Of a stretch of 64,000 bases of DNA, positions 53,339 to 64,000 are shown in pieces. Under the pieces are notes generated by a model. That model worked only from the letters and a program-made list of their open reading frames with translations. It searched no databases and was not told the DNA's origin. The position numbers and the translations under genes are program-made. This DNA is from Laccaria trichodermophora (taxonomy: Eukaryota; Basidiomycota; Agaricomycetes; Agaricales; Hydnangiaceae), in assembly GCA_018417955.1 (NCBI GenBank), contig JACTVC010000004.1, positions 1,550,001-1,614,000 on the forward strand, given 5' to 3'. Position 1 is the first letter of the stretch. Each line of letters begins with the position of its first letter.

Positions 53339-55165
53339 TGGAGCAGAACAAGTTCGTGGTGGAGATGGTGGTTGACGACAATGTTGACGTTGATCACATC
53401 GAAGAAGTTGTTGATCAACGTTCGTCCGATCATCGACTCTTGTGCAGCTTCACCAAAGCTTCACCTCGAAAATCCAGCACCTTACACTTGCTCTGTGGCC
53501 GCTACACGTTCAGGGTGTTATGGTGTAGGAATGGCAGAGCCCGCGGGCTTCGTTTGCATAGGGTGCGTTTATTACGCCGTTCTCGTTCCCCACCAATTTG
53601 AACTAATTTCTGTAATCAGAGGCGAGTATCGTCCGATGTTGCCCTCACCGTTCTCCTTCCCCCACCATTCACCGAAACGCTGGCGCTGTCCTCGACAACA
53701 AACGGGTACACACTGCGTCAGTTTAAAATTGAAAGCTAGTTGCATTTTTAGCAGTTCAAAAAACATAATGGGAAGCCGTCGCCACTTCAGCCGTAGCGAC
53801 TGGAATCCCCGTTATCGACAATTACACATGAACATCACGCTGTATTCCTCTCCATCGGGACACCCTCCTCCCAACTGGAGACTCAAGCTCTGCATCGCAA
53901 TTTAGAGTCCAATCGTTTTGAAAACGGGCTTTGTCGATCTCATCTTGTCATCATGATCTTTCTCTCGCATCGTGAGTGTCTATCCTGCCGCTTTGAACCT
54001 TGCGTTCCTAAACCATTTTCTAGAGGTAAAAACCGACGAGACTGTCCATTGTCGTCATCGCAGGCCTCAGCTTTTCCCGTCCTCTCGTTTTTTTTGCAAC
54101 GTATCGCATTCCATATGCGGCCGCCAAAGCTTTATACCCATACTACGGTCCTTGTAACTACAGTTCCTCTCAGCGGTACGTCCTGCTTTGTCCTTAATTT
54201 ACGGTATGGAGGTGACCTGACGTTTTGCAGAAGGTAAGGTATAGCCAATGCCCCCAAGCATTACGCTTCGCTGCTACAAAACCGGCAGCTCAATTTTCCT
54301 CTCCGTCCACTCACCCACACGAGCCGACACGAATTTCACGAGCGGGATGTGGTTACGACGAGGTTTGTCTGTTCATAATCGATCAGTTAAGGGAAGTAGA
54401 ACTCACCTCCATATGTTCGTCCTTGCCGGTTCAACTCCTCTAAGCTGTAAGTCCCCATTCTACCATGCCCAGTTTTTCACTCTGAATACTGTGCCGAATA
54501 TGAGCCGCTCAAATTATGAGCATTACTATACCACAGGCCAGGCCGTCATACAATCTCATGCGTCCGACCTGCCTCTTCTGCTTCGTACAGTTCTGGGATG
54601 TTGTGCACTGCCTCCCCTGCATGTGCCTGTTCTGTGACGACCGTCGACAGAACATCCTCTGCACCATAAGTGCCATGGAAGGACAAGGGCTCAGGGATTG
54701 AAGACGCGGTGGGGGGATTATATGAACACATGGGGGAAGGCAGCTGGCACAGGTTGAGAAGATTATGACCGCCATTACGAGGTAACTCCATGGTTTGTTG
54801 GATTCTAGCAACGTTCGTGTCCTTTTCATGTCCGTAAATTTGTTCGCTCTCAAATCAATCTCATTGGTTTGCTTTTAATACCCTACAACCTAATGTTCAT
54901 GAGAACTTCCTGCCCCACAATCCAAATCATTCAGAGGGCCAAACTCAGCTGCATAAAGGTTAAGTCCCAGTGCGTTTGATTTCCATGTTGTTTCCATGCG
55001 CAAAAGACATTTGAATGATTTTTCTACTTAACAAGTTGGAAGCAGATGATATTTCAAACAAGACAATGACTTAACAAACAGGAACTGGACTCATTAATGC
55101 CAGCCAATGGTCCTAAAGGTAAGTTTTTACAATGCAGGCACTACGTGAAAACATACTGATACTAT
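53339..55165 (+). pseudogene. Plus-strand remnant of unit C
   Basis: The uninterrupted copy: ATG at 53,339, MEQNKFVVEMVVDDNVDVDH, continuing SFTKASPRKSSTLHLLCGR to a donor-like GTGCGT near 53,561. Later pieces read YRQLHMNITLYSSPSGHPPP and TTGQAVIQSHASDLPLLLRT, with intron-like TAG/CAG acceptors. It is CpG-rich, unlike the unit A copy. No family was recognised and no continuous model fits all three copies. Confidence 0.4.
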
Positions 55166-57629
55166 TCATAGTGCCACGTTCATATCAACAACAACTACAC
55201 AGCCAGATTTGTACCCCAAACATATTCGGGAGCCCCAAATTGAGGAACGCCAAAAGTCACTATATTGAGAGGGGATATAGCAGTCATGGTGGTTGGCCAT
55301 TATCCAATGACCATCATCTGATAACTGGGTAGAAAAATTCATGCTGAGCATAGGTTGCTGCAAGGGATAGATGATGTGGAATTTCCCAGGGGTAGATTTA
55401 TTCACCCTACTGCCGTCGGGCAACGTGGTGTCTGAAGTGAGTATTGATTGAGAATTTCCTGCTGTCAGATTCCAAATTCGGACTGTTTTGTCCAGTGATC
55501 CAGAGACAACTTGGCTGCCATCCTGTGAGAATGCAACAGAGTTCACCCAATCTGTGTGGCCCTTCAGCTCAGCCTCCACCTTGCCTGTGGTTACATTCCA
55601 AATTTGGACTGTTTTGTCATCTGATCCAGAGACAACTTGGCTGCCATCCTGTGAGAATGCAACAGAATTCACTGAATCTGTGTGGCCCTTCAGCTTAGCC
55701 TCCACCTTGCCTGTGGTCACATTCCAAATTTGGACTGTTTTATCCATCGATCCAGAGACAACTTGGTTGCCATCTTGTGAGAATCCAACAGATAGTACCA
55801 TTGACCCATTTTGCATAATCAGCTCTGCAGGGCCCCATGAGTCCAACAATCCAAGAGACACTTTTGGAACTCTGCTGACATCTGCAATGTAAGTCTTGCG
55901 TATCACTGAATTCTTTGGGATCCAAACAAGTGCAGACTCATAGATCTCCATGCAATGTTTTTGGACAGCTTCAAAGTTCATTTGTAAACACCGGCGGGCA
56001 TCATGAACAAGTAACTGAAGATCATGGAATTTGAAGGCCTGTAAATCAGAATATTATTAGACTCACAATGCTTTCTCCTTCATTATGGCAAATAACTTAC
56101 CAATAAAACAGTGATTACACCACCCAGGGATTTCAGTCCTGTTTGCAGCTCACCCAGTATGCTGAGACACTCTATCCAGTGCAAAAGATGCTTTTGCAGA
56201 AAAACACTAAGAGTGTTGACAAGTACAGAGTCAAATTCCTTGACCTCTGCTAAATGATCAGCCCAATAGGTGCATGAGTATTTGAGTGCTTCAGAAATTT
56301 TGCCAGCATTCTCTGGAGAGTTGGCCCTGTCTCTGCATGACAATGTCAATTCTTTGGGGACTTCACATATGTTGTACTTCAGTGACTTGTTCATCAGCAT
56401 TAAACATTTGAGAGCAATCAGTGCATGACCCTCAGAAGCAACCAGTGAAGGAAATGATGGGCAACACTTGGGAGAACACCGGACTGGATTGGTGATGAAG
56501 TCAGGAAATGAGGCATGGAATGGAGCAACCACAGCCCCAGGTTGATCAGGAATGTGAATGACAGAGGTGAGCCATGACAAATATGACTGCACATTGCTTT
56601 CTGGTAATAGAGACGAAATGGCTTCCATCGACAATGGATTTTGAAGGAATATGGTGATTGACAAGATCTTTCTCATATCATCAACTTCATGCAACTCCTT
56701 GTCTTCGCAGACCTTTTCCAAGACATGTATGTAGAGAGAATCGATCTCGGTTTCGAACTTGTTAATTGATTTCCGGCCATTGGCCAGCATTGCGGCAAGA
56801 CGGGGCTTATAGTTTTCACCACCATTGGTGATATACCGAACAGCAGTGGCTGCATAAATGAAGAGTCTGCCGGAACTTGTGACAAGACCAGACAGTTCGT
56901 CATTCTTGATGTGAGCCAATGACGTCCTGAGATATATCCAGATATCATTCTGGACTATGTCCTTCTCAATGTCATGGAGATAGAAGTACCCTCGAATGCT
57001 ATCGCTAGTAGACCTGAAGGCAGTGCGAATCCGATTCTCATCTCGGCTGGCTAGGAATATCTTGAGCGGAATTTTCGACGCCCATTCAAGAACAAGTTTA
57101 ATGAACAACGCGACGACTTCAAGGTTGGCACATTCATCGACGGCATCAATGACAACAACTTTATCCACCACGACCGGGCCGACGGTCGTTCGAACAGGAT
57201 TATAAATCAGCCGCTCGAACTGCTCCTTCATGTTAGAATATGTTGGTTCCCCCAGAGTAGGGTCGTCCTCGATGGCCTTGACGACCTCAACTTTGATAGC
57301 GGGTGAAGCTCTCGCCAGCGAGTGTGCAATAACAGGAATAATGAGGCGTGCGTTCCTAGTTTTCTCCGATGCTCGAGAAGCAAAGAAACTGCCGCCAAGA
57401 ATGTTTTTCGCCTCGAGATGCTCACAGAACGTGTGCGCGATGGTCGATTTTCCAATTCCCGCCATACCTACCATCCAGTATACCCTGCTGCTATTGGTGT
57501 CCGAGGCCCAAGTGTCCAATTGTTCGAGGACCTTTACACGGGTCCCTTGCATGCAGCCGGTGGGGTCGCCGTAAGACGACTGTCGAGTCTTATATGATGT
57601 CATTTCGTGATTGAGTTTATCGATGGAAT
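55166..57629 (-). CDS. NACHT-WD40 NLR, copy C (three WD repeats)
   Basis: Exon 2 57,629-56,101 (1,529 nt, same length as in A and B), a 62-nt intron, exon 3 56,038-55,166 (873 nt). The NACHT part keeps GMAGIGKST and VVIDAVDEC. Exon 3 has only three WD repeats (MDKTVQIWN, DDKTVQIWN, LDKTVRIWN) before the conserved tail NSQSILTSDTTLPDGSRVNK and its stop. Three blades cannot close a beta-propeller, so the sensor is either non-functional or must pair with another chain; unequal exchange between repeats easily explains the loss. Exon 1 has an ATG at 57,836-57,838 region but shares the 4-nt frame difference seen in copy A, so the start is uncertain; an ATG 30 nt before the donor (GTCAAGATGGAG) is an alternative. 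Confidence 0.8.
55480..55800 (-). repeat. 126-bp tandem repeats encoding WD40 units (3 copies)
   Basis: Shortest of the three arrays. First and last units match the first and last units of copies A and B, so the internal ones were lost or never gained. Confidence 0.85.
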
Positions 57630-60168
57630 CTGTGGGTATATAAGCGCCACGAAGCTTAGCGCTATGTTCTGTTGGAATAATTTATCTCACCTTGACCCCG
57701 ATGTTCATGAACCTCCATCTTGACAAAAATTTCAATCAATATTTCAAACCATCAATGCTGTTCGGATCACAGGACACACATTTTTAGCGATATAGAATAT
57801 TGAATCCCTTATTTCAAAGTTGTGCGCTCCCTGCATTACATTCTGGGATTCCCGGAGACAAAGGAAATGAGCCGATGAATTTGTTTGAACATTGTAAACA
57901 CACCAGCGGGGAACCCTCTCCCGTAACTTCCGGCGCCCTTGTAGACGTCAAGCTAGATTTCGTTGGCAGGACGCCATCTGCGGGCGTGGGCGTAATGAAC
58001 TCCAACCTCGAACCGCCAGGGCATTCATCATGTTGGTGGTTTGCGCCCATGCCGAGGCGATCAAGCCTTCGGTCGAACTTTTCTTTCAAACGATTGTCGT
58101 GGGGGCGATTACGATCAGACATCGTGGTTCAGAAGAGACCGTCGATGCTGTGCAGCGTCAATTTGCACAATGGGAAGTGGGCCGCTTCACGCCGTTCTAG
58201 GGATCAGCTGACATTTAACGCGCGGTGGCGTAGTTCAGCGTCAAGTCAGCGAGGAAGTACCTGGGAGCGCAAGAAAAAACGGTGGTCAATGAAGAAGTGC
58301 AAGAAAGGGAAAACAACGACTTTCAGAGGACTCAAGGCGACGAAGAGACAACATTTCATGTCAAATATTCACAAGGGCGGTGGATTCGCTATGGAGACAA
58401 GGTAAAACGAACATTAAATCACAAAGACGAGCACACCTAGCTGGGTCTTTCCCAAGTAGGACCTACCCACCCTATCACGCTAGATGTCATTCTGGCTCAT
58501 CCTCCCGCCATCCATCGTCCCTCACATTCCTTCTCGCCCCTCTCGCTACCATCCTCCTCACGAATCCGTAGCAGTGCGCGTTGTGTTTCATACGTTGTAG
58601 CAGATGATAAATGATGGGGGTCGCAAGGATGACCTAGGTTTCCTTCAGCACAGGCCCATTCCGTCGGCCATCGTAAGTTGTGATGTTTTTTGGCCAGGCT
58701 TGGAAGCACTGCGCTGGATAGCTGTCGTTAAGGAGAGCCGTTGGTGGAGTTGCGGAGTGCTGGAATCTAAGTAGGGAGGACCACAGGAAAGCATGGGCAC
58801 GAATCATGGAACGCCAGACGGTTGCAGGGGTTGGCACGGGCAAGCACATCATCCTTCGCACTGACATTCCAAGCAGGCATTGGTCCATCACCTACAGGAC
58901 CGTGTGCTCGTTTGTGTAAACTCGACGCCTCAGAGTTGCCACGTCATTAATCCTGCAAAACGATAGTGTGATAAGCTCGTCGAAAGCCAGAAGTGTTCAA
59001 GTTGGAGCCGTACCCAAAGAAAGAGGACTTACAGAAGATTCCCAGCGGTCTCAATACTGGAGGTGGCCCAAGGCGATTTGAAGCGCCGTGCTGAGTCGAG
59101 TACGTCGGGTGTTGAACGTGTCTTGGTCGATCTTAGGCTTGACCAAAAGGAAATGGCCTAAAACAGCAGAGATATTAGCAGGAATTGACCCCCGGAAGAA
59201 TTGATGTCCATACCTGCTATAGAACACTGGCCTTGACCCTGTTCCTGCACAACTACCCTCTTCTCTGTGCGCACCTCATCAAAATCTCATTTCTGCTACA
59301 GCGTCCTCTACACATCGTCGCAGGTACGGACCGGAGCTTATCGATTATCCCTAGCGTGCGTGAACCGAGTCCGAGGGAATGGTATGGTACTAATGAATGC
59401 AATGTCAGAAAACTAGTACTTAGAAAGGGTAGAGCGTGGACGTACGGTACGTGACGCAATCTTCCGGACTTGTCCTCCAGTCGTCAACCTATGATCGAAA
59501 CGTTGACGGGCAGTGTATATGCTGTTTGATTTGCGTCGCAGAGGTAGGAATTAGGGGCGGTGACCGGTATGCATCAGTGGGAGACTTGAGCGAACTGAAT
59601 GACAGGCGAGACAAGTTGTCAGAGAGAAGAGGACTGGACGAATCTGAGAGACACGTACTTACTCATTAGCTCCACCTCTCATGTATCCGAGGCAAACTTC
59701 ATTTGCAATGAACACACACGTGGTTCAACGATCTGAGAGAGAGCGGAACTGCCTCAGCGCGGTTTTCTTCCTGGGCCAAAGGTGCCAGTTGGCAGCGCCG
59801 GACGGTGGTGGAAAAAAGAAGGATCTGAAAGTGGGCACATCGTCGATAGTCCTACCCTCCGAGTCCTAGCACTCACTGGCGTTGCTCACAGCCAGGTAAG
59901 TAACGGAAAACGGCCAGGTGCCAGGTGCAGCGAATATGGGAGGGAATGGTCCGAGTGGTCGTGTTCCATGGGTATTAGGAAGTAAAAATGACGATAAATA
60001 AGATTTAGACGTAATCATAATGATATTGGATAGAGATTGCGTGGGGTCACCCAGTTTGGCCAAACATTGAACTCAAACCACCACCTTGCTCACTCCGACG
60101 CGACATGATTGCCACCTTGACAGACAACTTTAATCGTCTATAGGGACACGGGCGCGTTTCTTGAGCTC
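57630..60168. other. Duplicated spacer, unit C
   Basis: Matches 42,060-44,535. The minus frame 58,122-57,814 (MSDRNRPHDNRLKEKFDRRL) parallels the unit B frame. The LST.LQIALGHLQY segment near 59,080 has a stop, and the exon-like core near 59,320-59,420 has a 1-nt shift. No intact gene. Confidence 0.45.
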
Positions 60169-61580
60169 ATGGCGCCAAAACACAAATCAAGAGACGAGGA
60201 GGAGGCACTTTCCGGAACATCCGTAATCACGGAGCAACATGAAGCACCTGAAGTTTCCAAGGTCTCCGAACGTTTCCAAGCCTCATTGGCTCGGTTCGCC
60301 TTCGCGCACTGGCATCTGTCGAATCAAAAATCCAAGGCGCCCGGTCACGACAAAGCCACAACGACCCAGAGGAGGCCACGAAATCAGGATCATGCAGAAG
60401 AGCCAGACAGCCCAGTACCCTCAAGCTCTCGCGTAAAGGATCTGAGGACCAGAAAGCGGTCGATTTCAGCACTCGACGAAGGTCCCAATGAACCGGTCGG
60501 TCGTTTGGAACCTGGCTCTCCCTCCAAGAAACAGAAACGGGGGTATGCCGAGCCGTCTACGTACGCTCACCTGCGGGAACTTCGGAATCACTTGCGGAGT
60601 GGGTTAGAAGGTGAGTCAATCAATAGCTTGAACATCTCGAACCATCCCCTCACATTCTCGTTTAGTAGTTTTTTGTGGTATCAAGTGAGTTCATCGGACT
60701 GCCGCTCTTGACACGCTAATGATCGTTCTCAGCCCAGGTCAGACGTCCGCTGAGATAGGGCACCATTTTGGTGGTCCAACAAACCACTTCTGGAGCTGTC
60801 TGTACGAATCAGGCTTCACTACACGACTTCTCCGTCCTCAAGAAGACTCCATTCTCCCAGAACAGTTCTCGATCGGGATGGTGTGACTTTTCCCCTTCTA
60901 TTAAGCGCGGCACGGGTACTTACATCTTCAATGATAGACGAATCTCGTTGATCGTCCAACAGCTGAGGTATCGGCACCTCTCATGCAAAGTTCCCAGTCA
61001 CCGACGATCTCATCATCCGTAGCAAAGCGAGCTATCCAAAGCCGAGCAAATAGCGGGAGTTCCTGCTCTCCTCGCCAAGATCGCCACACACCGCCCCAAG
61101 ATTGTATGCTTTGTCGGGCTGGGAATCGCGGACATCGTCAAATCCAAAGTGATGCCGGTAATTGTGAGATTGTCTTCGTTCTAGCTTTCGTCACTTACTA
61201 CTCGACAGGCCGGAAAGGGCCCAAAGACGAAAGCGGCTATCGGAATCCAGCCCTACAAGCTTCGGTATCAAAGTGAACAAGGCAAGGAAATCCGTTCAGT
61301 CTTGACGATTGATGGATGGTAATTGGGTTCTTTGACAGCATGCCCAAAGGAAACCCTCTTCTACGCTGTGTCGAGTACGTCGGGTCGCGTGGTTACGTAC
61401 CAGGCGAGTTCTCGTTCAGGAGCTCTCCATTTCAGTTTTCTCATTCCAAACTTGTAGAAAAAGGACAAGGTGAACCAGTTCAAGGCCTTGAAGTCGGTTT
61501 TGGAATCTTTGCGGAACGACAACGTTGATACCTCCTCTCTTCACGCTCTCCAATTGAATGATCTACAATGTGTAATCTAA
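60169..61580 (+). CDS. TDG: Thymine-DNA glycosylase, copy C (341 aa)
   Basis: Exons: 60,169-60,610; 60,666-60,684; 60,733-60,880; 60,938-60,967; 61,023-61,157; 61,209-61,272; 61,339-61,403; 61,458-61,580; total 1,026 nt, fully in frame. All splice sites match copy B, including the GC-AG last intron. Active-site motifs CGINPGQTSAEIGHHF, GPTNHFWSCLYESG and YAVSSTSGR are kept. Differences from B are scattered and mostly conservative, one codon shorter in the N-terminal tail. The frame being kept while the neighbouring Brr2 copies decay argues for selection on TDG. Confidence 0.92.
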
Positions 61581-61876
61581 TTTCATGTCCCACTGGCATG
61601 CGAATGTATGCAGTCTTATCAATGTAATCGTATACTATGTCAGCGAGGAATGATCAACGGTTCTTCGTACTCTTTCACTGCGTTGACATCGAGGCTCGCA
61701 ACGTTGCCCTTATGAAGCAACGTCAATTCAATGATACCGAGAACAGGTGGCGCATTGTGAAAAGATGACTTGTTTAACGCCGGGTCCGTTCTCAACAACG
61801 AAAACATCAAGAAATTATTGAGCAACTACAAAAAAAAGATACAAATACACAAATCAAAATGCATAAGCCCCAAAGT
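61581..61876. other. Convergent spacer, unit C
   Basis: About 300 bp, AT-rich at 61,800-61,860 (ACAAAAAAAAGATACAAATAC), as in unit A. No gene seen. Confidence 0.5.
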
Positions 61877-64000
61877 CTACTCGTCAACATCACTATCCAT
61901 ATCCTCATCACTATCGCTATCCTCTCCTTCAAGCACCTCAATGGGTTCGAGACCAATGTCGTGGTCAGCACCAACGTAAGAGTCACAAATGACGTAGAGC
62001 TTCAGTGAGTGGGTGCCCTTCGGCAACGTAAACTCAAGTTTAACGGCAAGACTCTTCGTCACCGTGACTCGCTTGATGACGAGGAGCTGGCGAGAGGCAG
62101 GGTCTCCGACAACGAGCCACCAATTCGCCAACTTCTTGAGGGGATAGAAAGGTGCAACAACGTTTTGGTCACCATCGTCTTCTTCGTCTGCGTCACGTGC
62201 CAGCGATACTTGAAGGATGATTGGCGCGCCTGCGGTGTATTCTCCTTTGACGAGCTCATGGGAGATATCTAAGGTGGGGTAGGAGTTGACAAAGGTTGCG
62301 ACATCTCGCCTGTAATGACGTGAGCTTCAATCGTAAGGAAAAGTTTGTGATTCTTACATTTGGGCGGGCGTCATCTGGAGCAACTCGTTTCTACGGTCGT
62401 CCTCAAGCTCCATAATGTCATAGACGGAGTCGACACCAGCGTCCTTACAACGCTTGATTACCTGAAGTGACGATGACTTGTGAGCGAATGGCTCTGTTAC
62501 AGCGTGAATTTACTTACCTCAGTCTCAAAGTGAGGGATCTGCTTCAGAGGCGAATCCGTCTCCCACATGGCTTGTACACACATCTGGGATAGATCCATCG
62601 CACCCAGGGCGCTCAGCCAAGCGCTAGACGACATCACATTGACGCTGGCCGACAAAAGATTGAGTACTTTCTCCAGGACAAGAACCTGGTCAGCAGCCAG
62701 ATCGGGCGGCAATTGCAACCGCGAGAAATGAGCTTGAAGGAGCAAGAACGTTTTGAAGTGGGGGGCCTTGAAGTCGGCCCGCTCTAGCTTGACTGGGACG
62801 CGGTCGTAGATACGACGAAGAAGGGCATCTTCGTCTCTCCGGATCGGGATAGTTTCGAATTCGGCCGATGACGATACAACCTCGAGAAGGCCTTTCAACT
62901 TCGTATGCTCCTAGAGAGACAATGTGTACACCTCGACCGTCACGTCTAACAAGCGGATAAGCCACTAGTTGACTTCCAAGTGATGGGCACTTACATGAGA
63001 TGTTGTACTAGGCAGCGATCATTCCAAGATTGAGCGCCGACACGTCCATTTCGTCCTCTGAAGAAAGGATCAGACAGATTAGCAGGAAAAAAGGGAAGTA
63101 GCCTACCAATTGCGATACATTTTGAATTCACGAGATCACTCAAAGTGTTCTCAACAAGTTCTGAAAGGTGGTCGGACAGATGCTGATGGCTGACATTGTG
63201 CAAATTATAATAGTTTGGGTTTTGAGTCATTCGGCGGTAGAAGTAAGTCCAAGTAAGAATATCCTGAGGGATAGAACGTAAACGTAATGAAGAAACATGA
63301 ATGGGAGTCGCTTACCATAGCATCTTGCTTCTCCTCGATGGTTTTGACTGCGATCTCCGCGAAAAGGTAGTCATGAAGGAGATGGGTCGGGAGATGTGAC
63401 TCGATTGGAAACACTTCGGCAAGGAACTTCTTGTAGAAGTCCTTCCGTGTTGGCTGGCACATGAGAACACATCGACTGCGCTCATCTTTTGGCCGACAAG
63501 CGCGGCCCATCATTTGGAGAACATTCATGACGGGGTAGTCGATGTAACGATGCTCCTTGCCCTCATAGAACTGGACACCCATGATGATCACCATGTAACT
63601 CGCCACTGGTAAGCTCCAAGCCGTGTCTTTTGACGCAACAAGCAATTGGATAGCTCCTGATTCAAACAGCCGCTGAACGATGCGCTTGTCCTGCTTATTG
63701 AGAGCCTCGTACTAGTACCCGATACCGTGTTTGAGTGGTTCAACGAGGCCCTTGTCGCTGATGTGGTCCAGGTGCGGTTGTAAATCGTCAAGCTCGACAT
63801 TGAGGAATCGATCAGGTTTATCGTCCGCTAGGCAGTGAGTCAGAAGGTCGTCGACCGTAAGGCGGCACTGTCGCCTGGAGGGAACAAAAACGATGACGGG
63901 TTTTGAGGGAGAGTACTCCAGAACGGCGAGGTAGGCAGGCTTTGACATGGCAATCATTAGGGAGGGGAAATGGGGGATGGTGAAGGACTGAAGATGTATG
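61877..64000 (-). pseudogene. BRR2: Brr2-like helicase, copy C (runs off the window)
   Basis: C-terminal half on minus: Sec63 unit with NWWLVVGDPASRQL and an acidic tail, then QMMGRACRPKDERSRC (one residue shorter than A), then the second cassette up to the right edge. Stops: TAG at 62,911-62,913 and 62,965-62,967, the same two as copy A, plus a TAG of its own at about 63,712-63,714 (GIGY, stop, YEAL, where A has GIGYYHEAL). Pseudogene; its 5' extent is not visible. Confidence 0.85.

Larger units (their letters stand above)
53331..64000. repeat. Tandem segmental duplication, unit C (continues past the window)
   Basis: Third copy, with no transposon between B and C, so it provides the empty sites for the retrotransposon, the Mutator-like element and the hAT-like insert. 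Runs to the right edge inside the Brr2 fragment. Confidence 0.9.

Overview
The window looks like nuclear DNA of a basidiomycete fungus, most likely an Agaricomycete. Introns are short (48-65 nt, GT-AG with one GC-AG), the genes include NACHT-WD40 NLR (STAND) receptors typical of that class, and the transposon content includes a chromodomain Ty3/Gypsy element, a Mutator-like TIR element and a pogo/Tc1-like TIR element. No tRNA, rRNA or CRISPR array was seen. All comparisons between copies were made by eye; no identity values were computed.

Layout. Positions 1-6.0 kb are a gene-poor left flank with eroded coding remnants (2.43-3.41 kb and 4.26-4.47 kb, minus), three foldback palindromes and one unrecognised 206-codon frame. 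From about 6.0 kb to the right edge the window is a tandem segmental duplication. Unit A (about 6.7-27.4 kb), unit B (37.0-53.3 kb) and unit C (53.3 kb to beyond 64.0 kb) carry the same modules in the same order: a plus-strand remnant, a minus-strand NACHT-WD40 receptor, a spacer of eroded exons, a plus-strand thymine-DNA glycosylase (TDG) gene, and a minus-strand 5'-truncated copy of the spliceosomal helicase Brr2. A short piece of a further unit lies at 6.0-6.7 kb.

State of the copies. NLR: A has 12 WD repeats, the last cut by a CGA-to-TGA stop; B (9 repeats) has an in-frame three-exon model of 1,099 aa; C has only 3 repeats. TDG: B and C each give an in-frame eight-exon model (342 and 341 aa), while A is frameshifted by an 11-nt duplication. 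Brr2: all visible copies are pseudogenes.

Mobile elements. A complete LTR retrotransposon (27,402-37,006; 354-bp LTRs that look identical; perfect 5-bp ATTAA duplication) sits exactly at the A/B junction. Its gag, protease and pol are one reading frame broken only by two TGA codons, one at each domain border, and it carries a four-copy repeat module after the Gag zinc knuckle and an extra 3' frame after the chromodomain. A Mutator-like 1.17-kb element (6,719-7,885) carries a DUF6589-like frame. A hAT-like MITE-like insert lies at 8,274-8,962. A 1.10-kb pogo-like element (49,763-50,863) carries a transposase HTH remnant plus a fragment resembling an F-box/WD40 gene.

Together: a young array of immune-type receptors, each linked to a DNA glycosylase that repairs G:T mismatches, in a transposon-rich locus. 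Unit A left of about 13.3 kb shows strong CpG-to-TpG/CpA decay relative to unit C, suggesting cytosine methylation has acted here.
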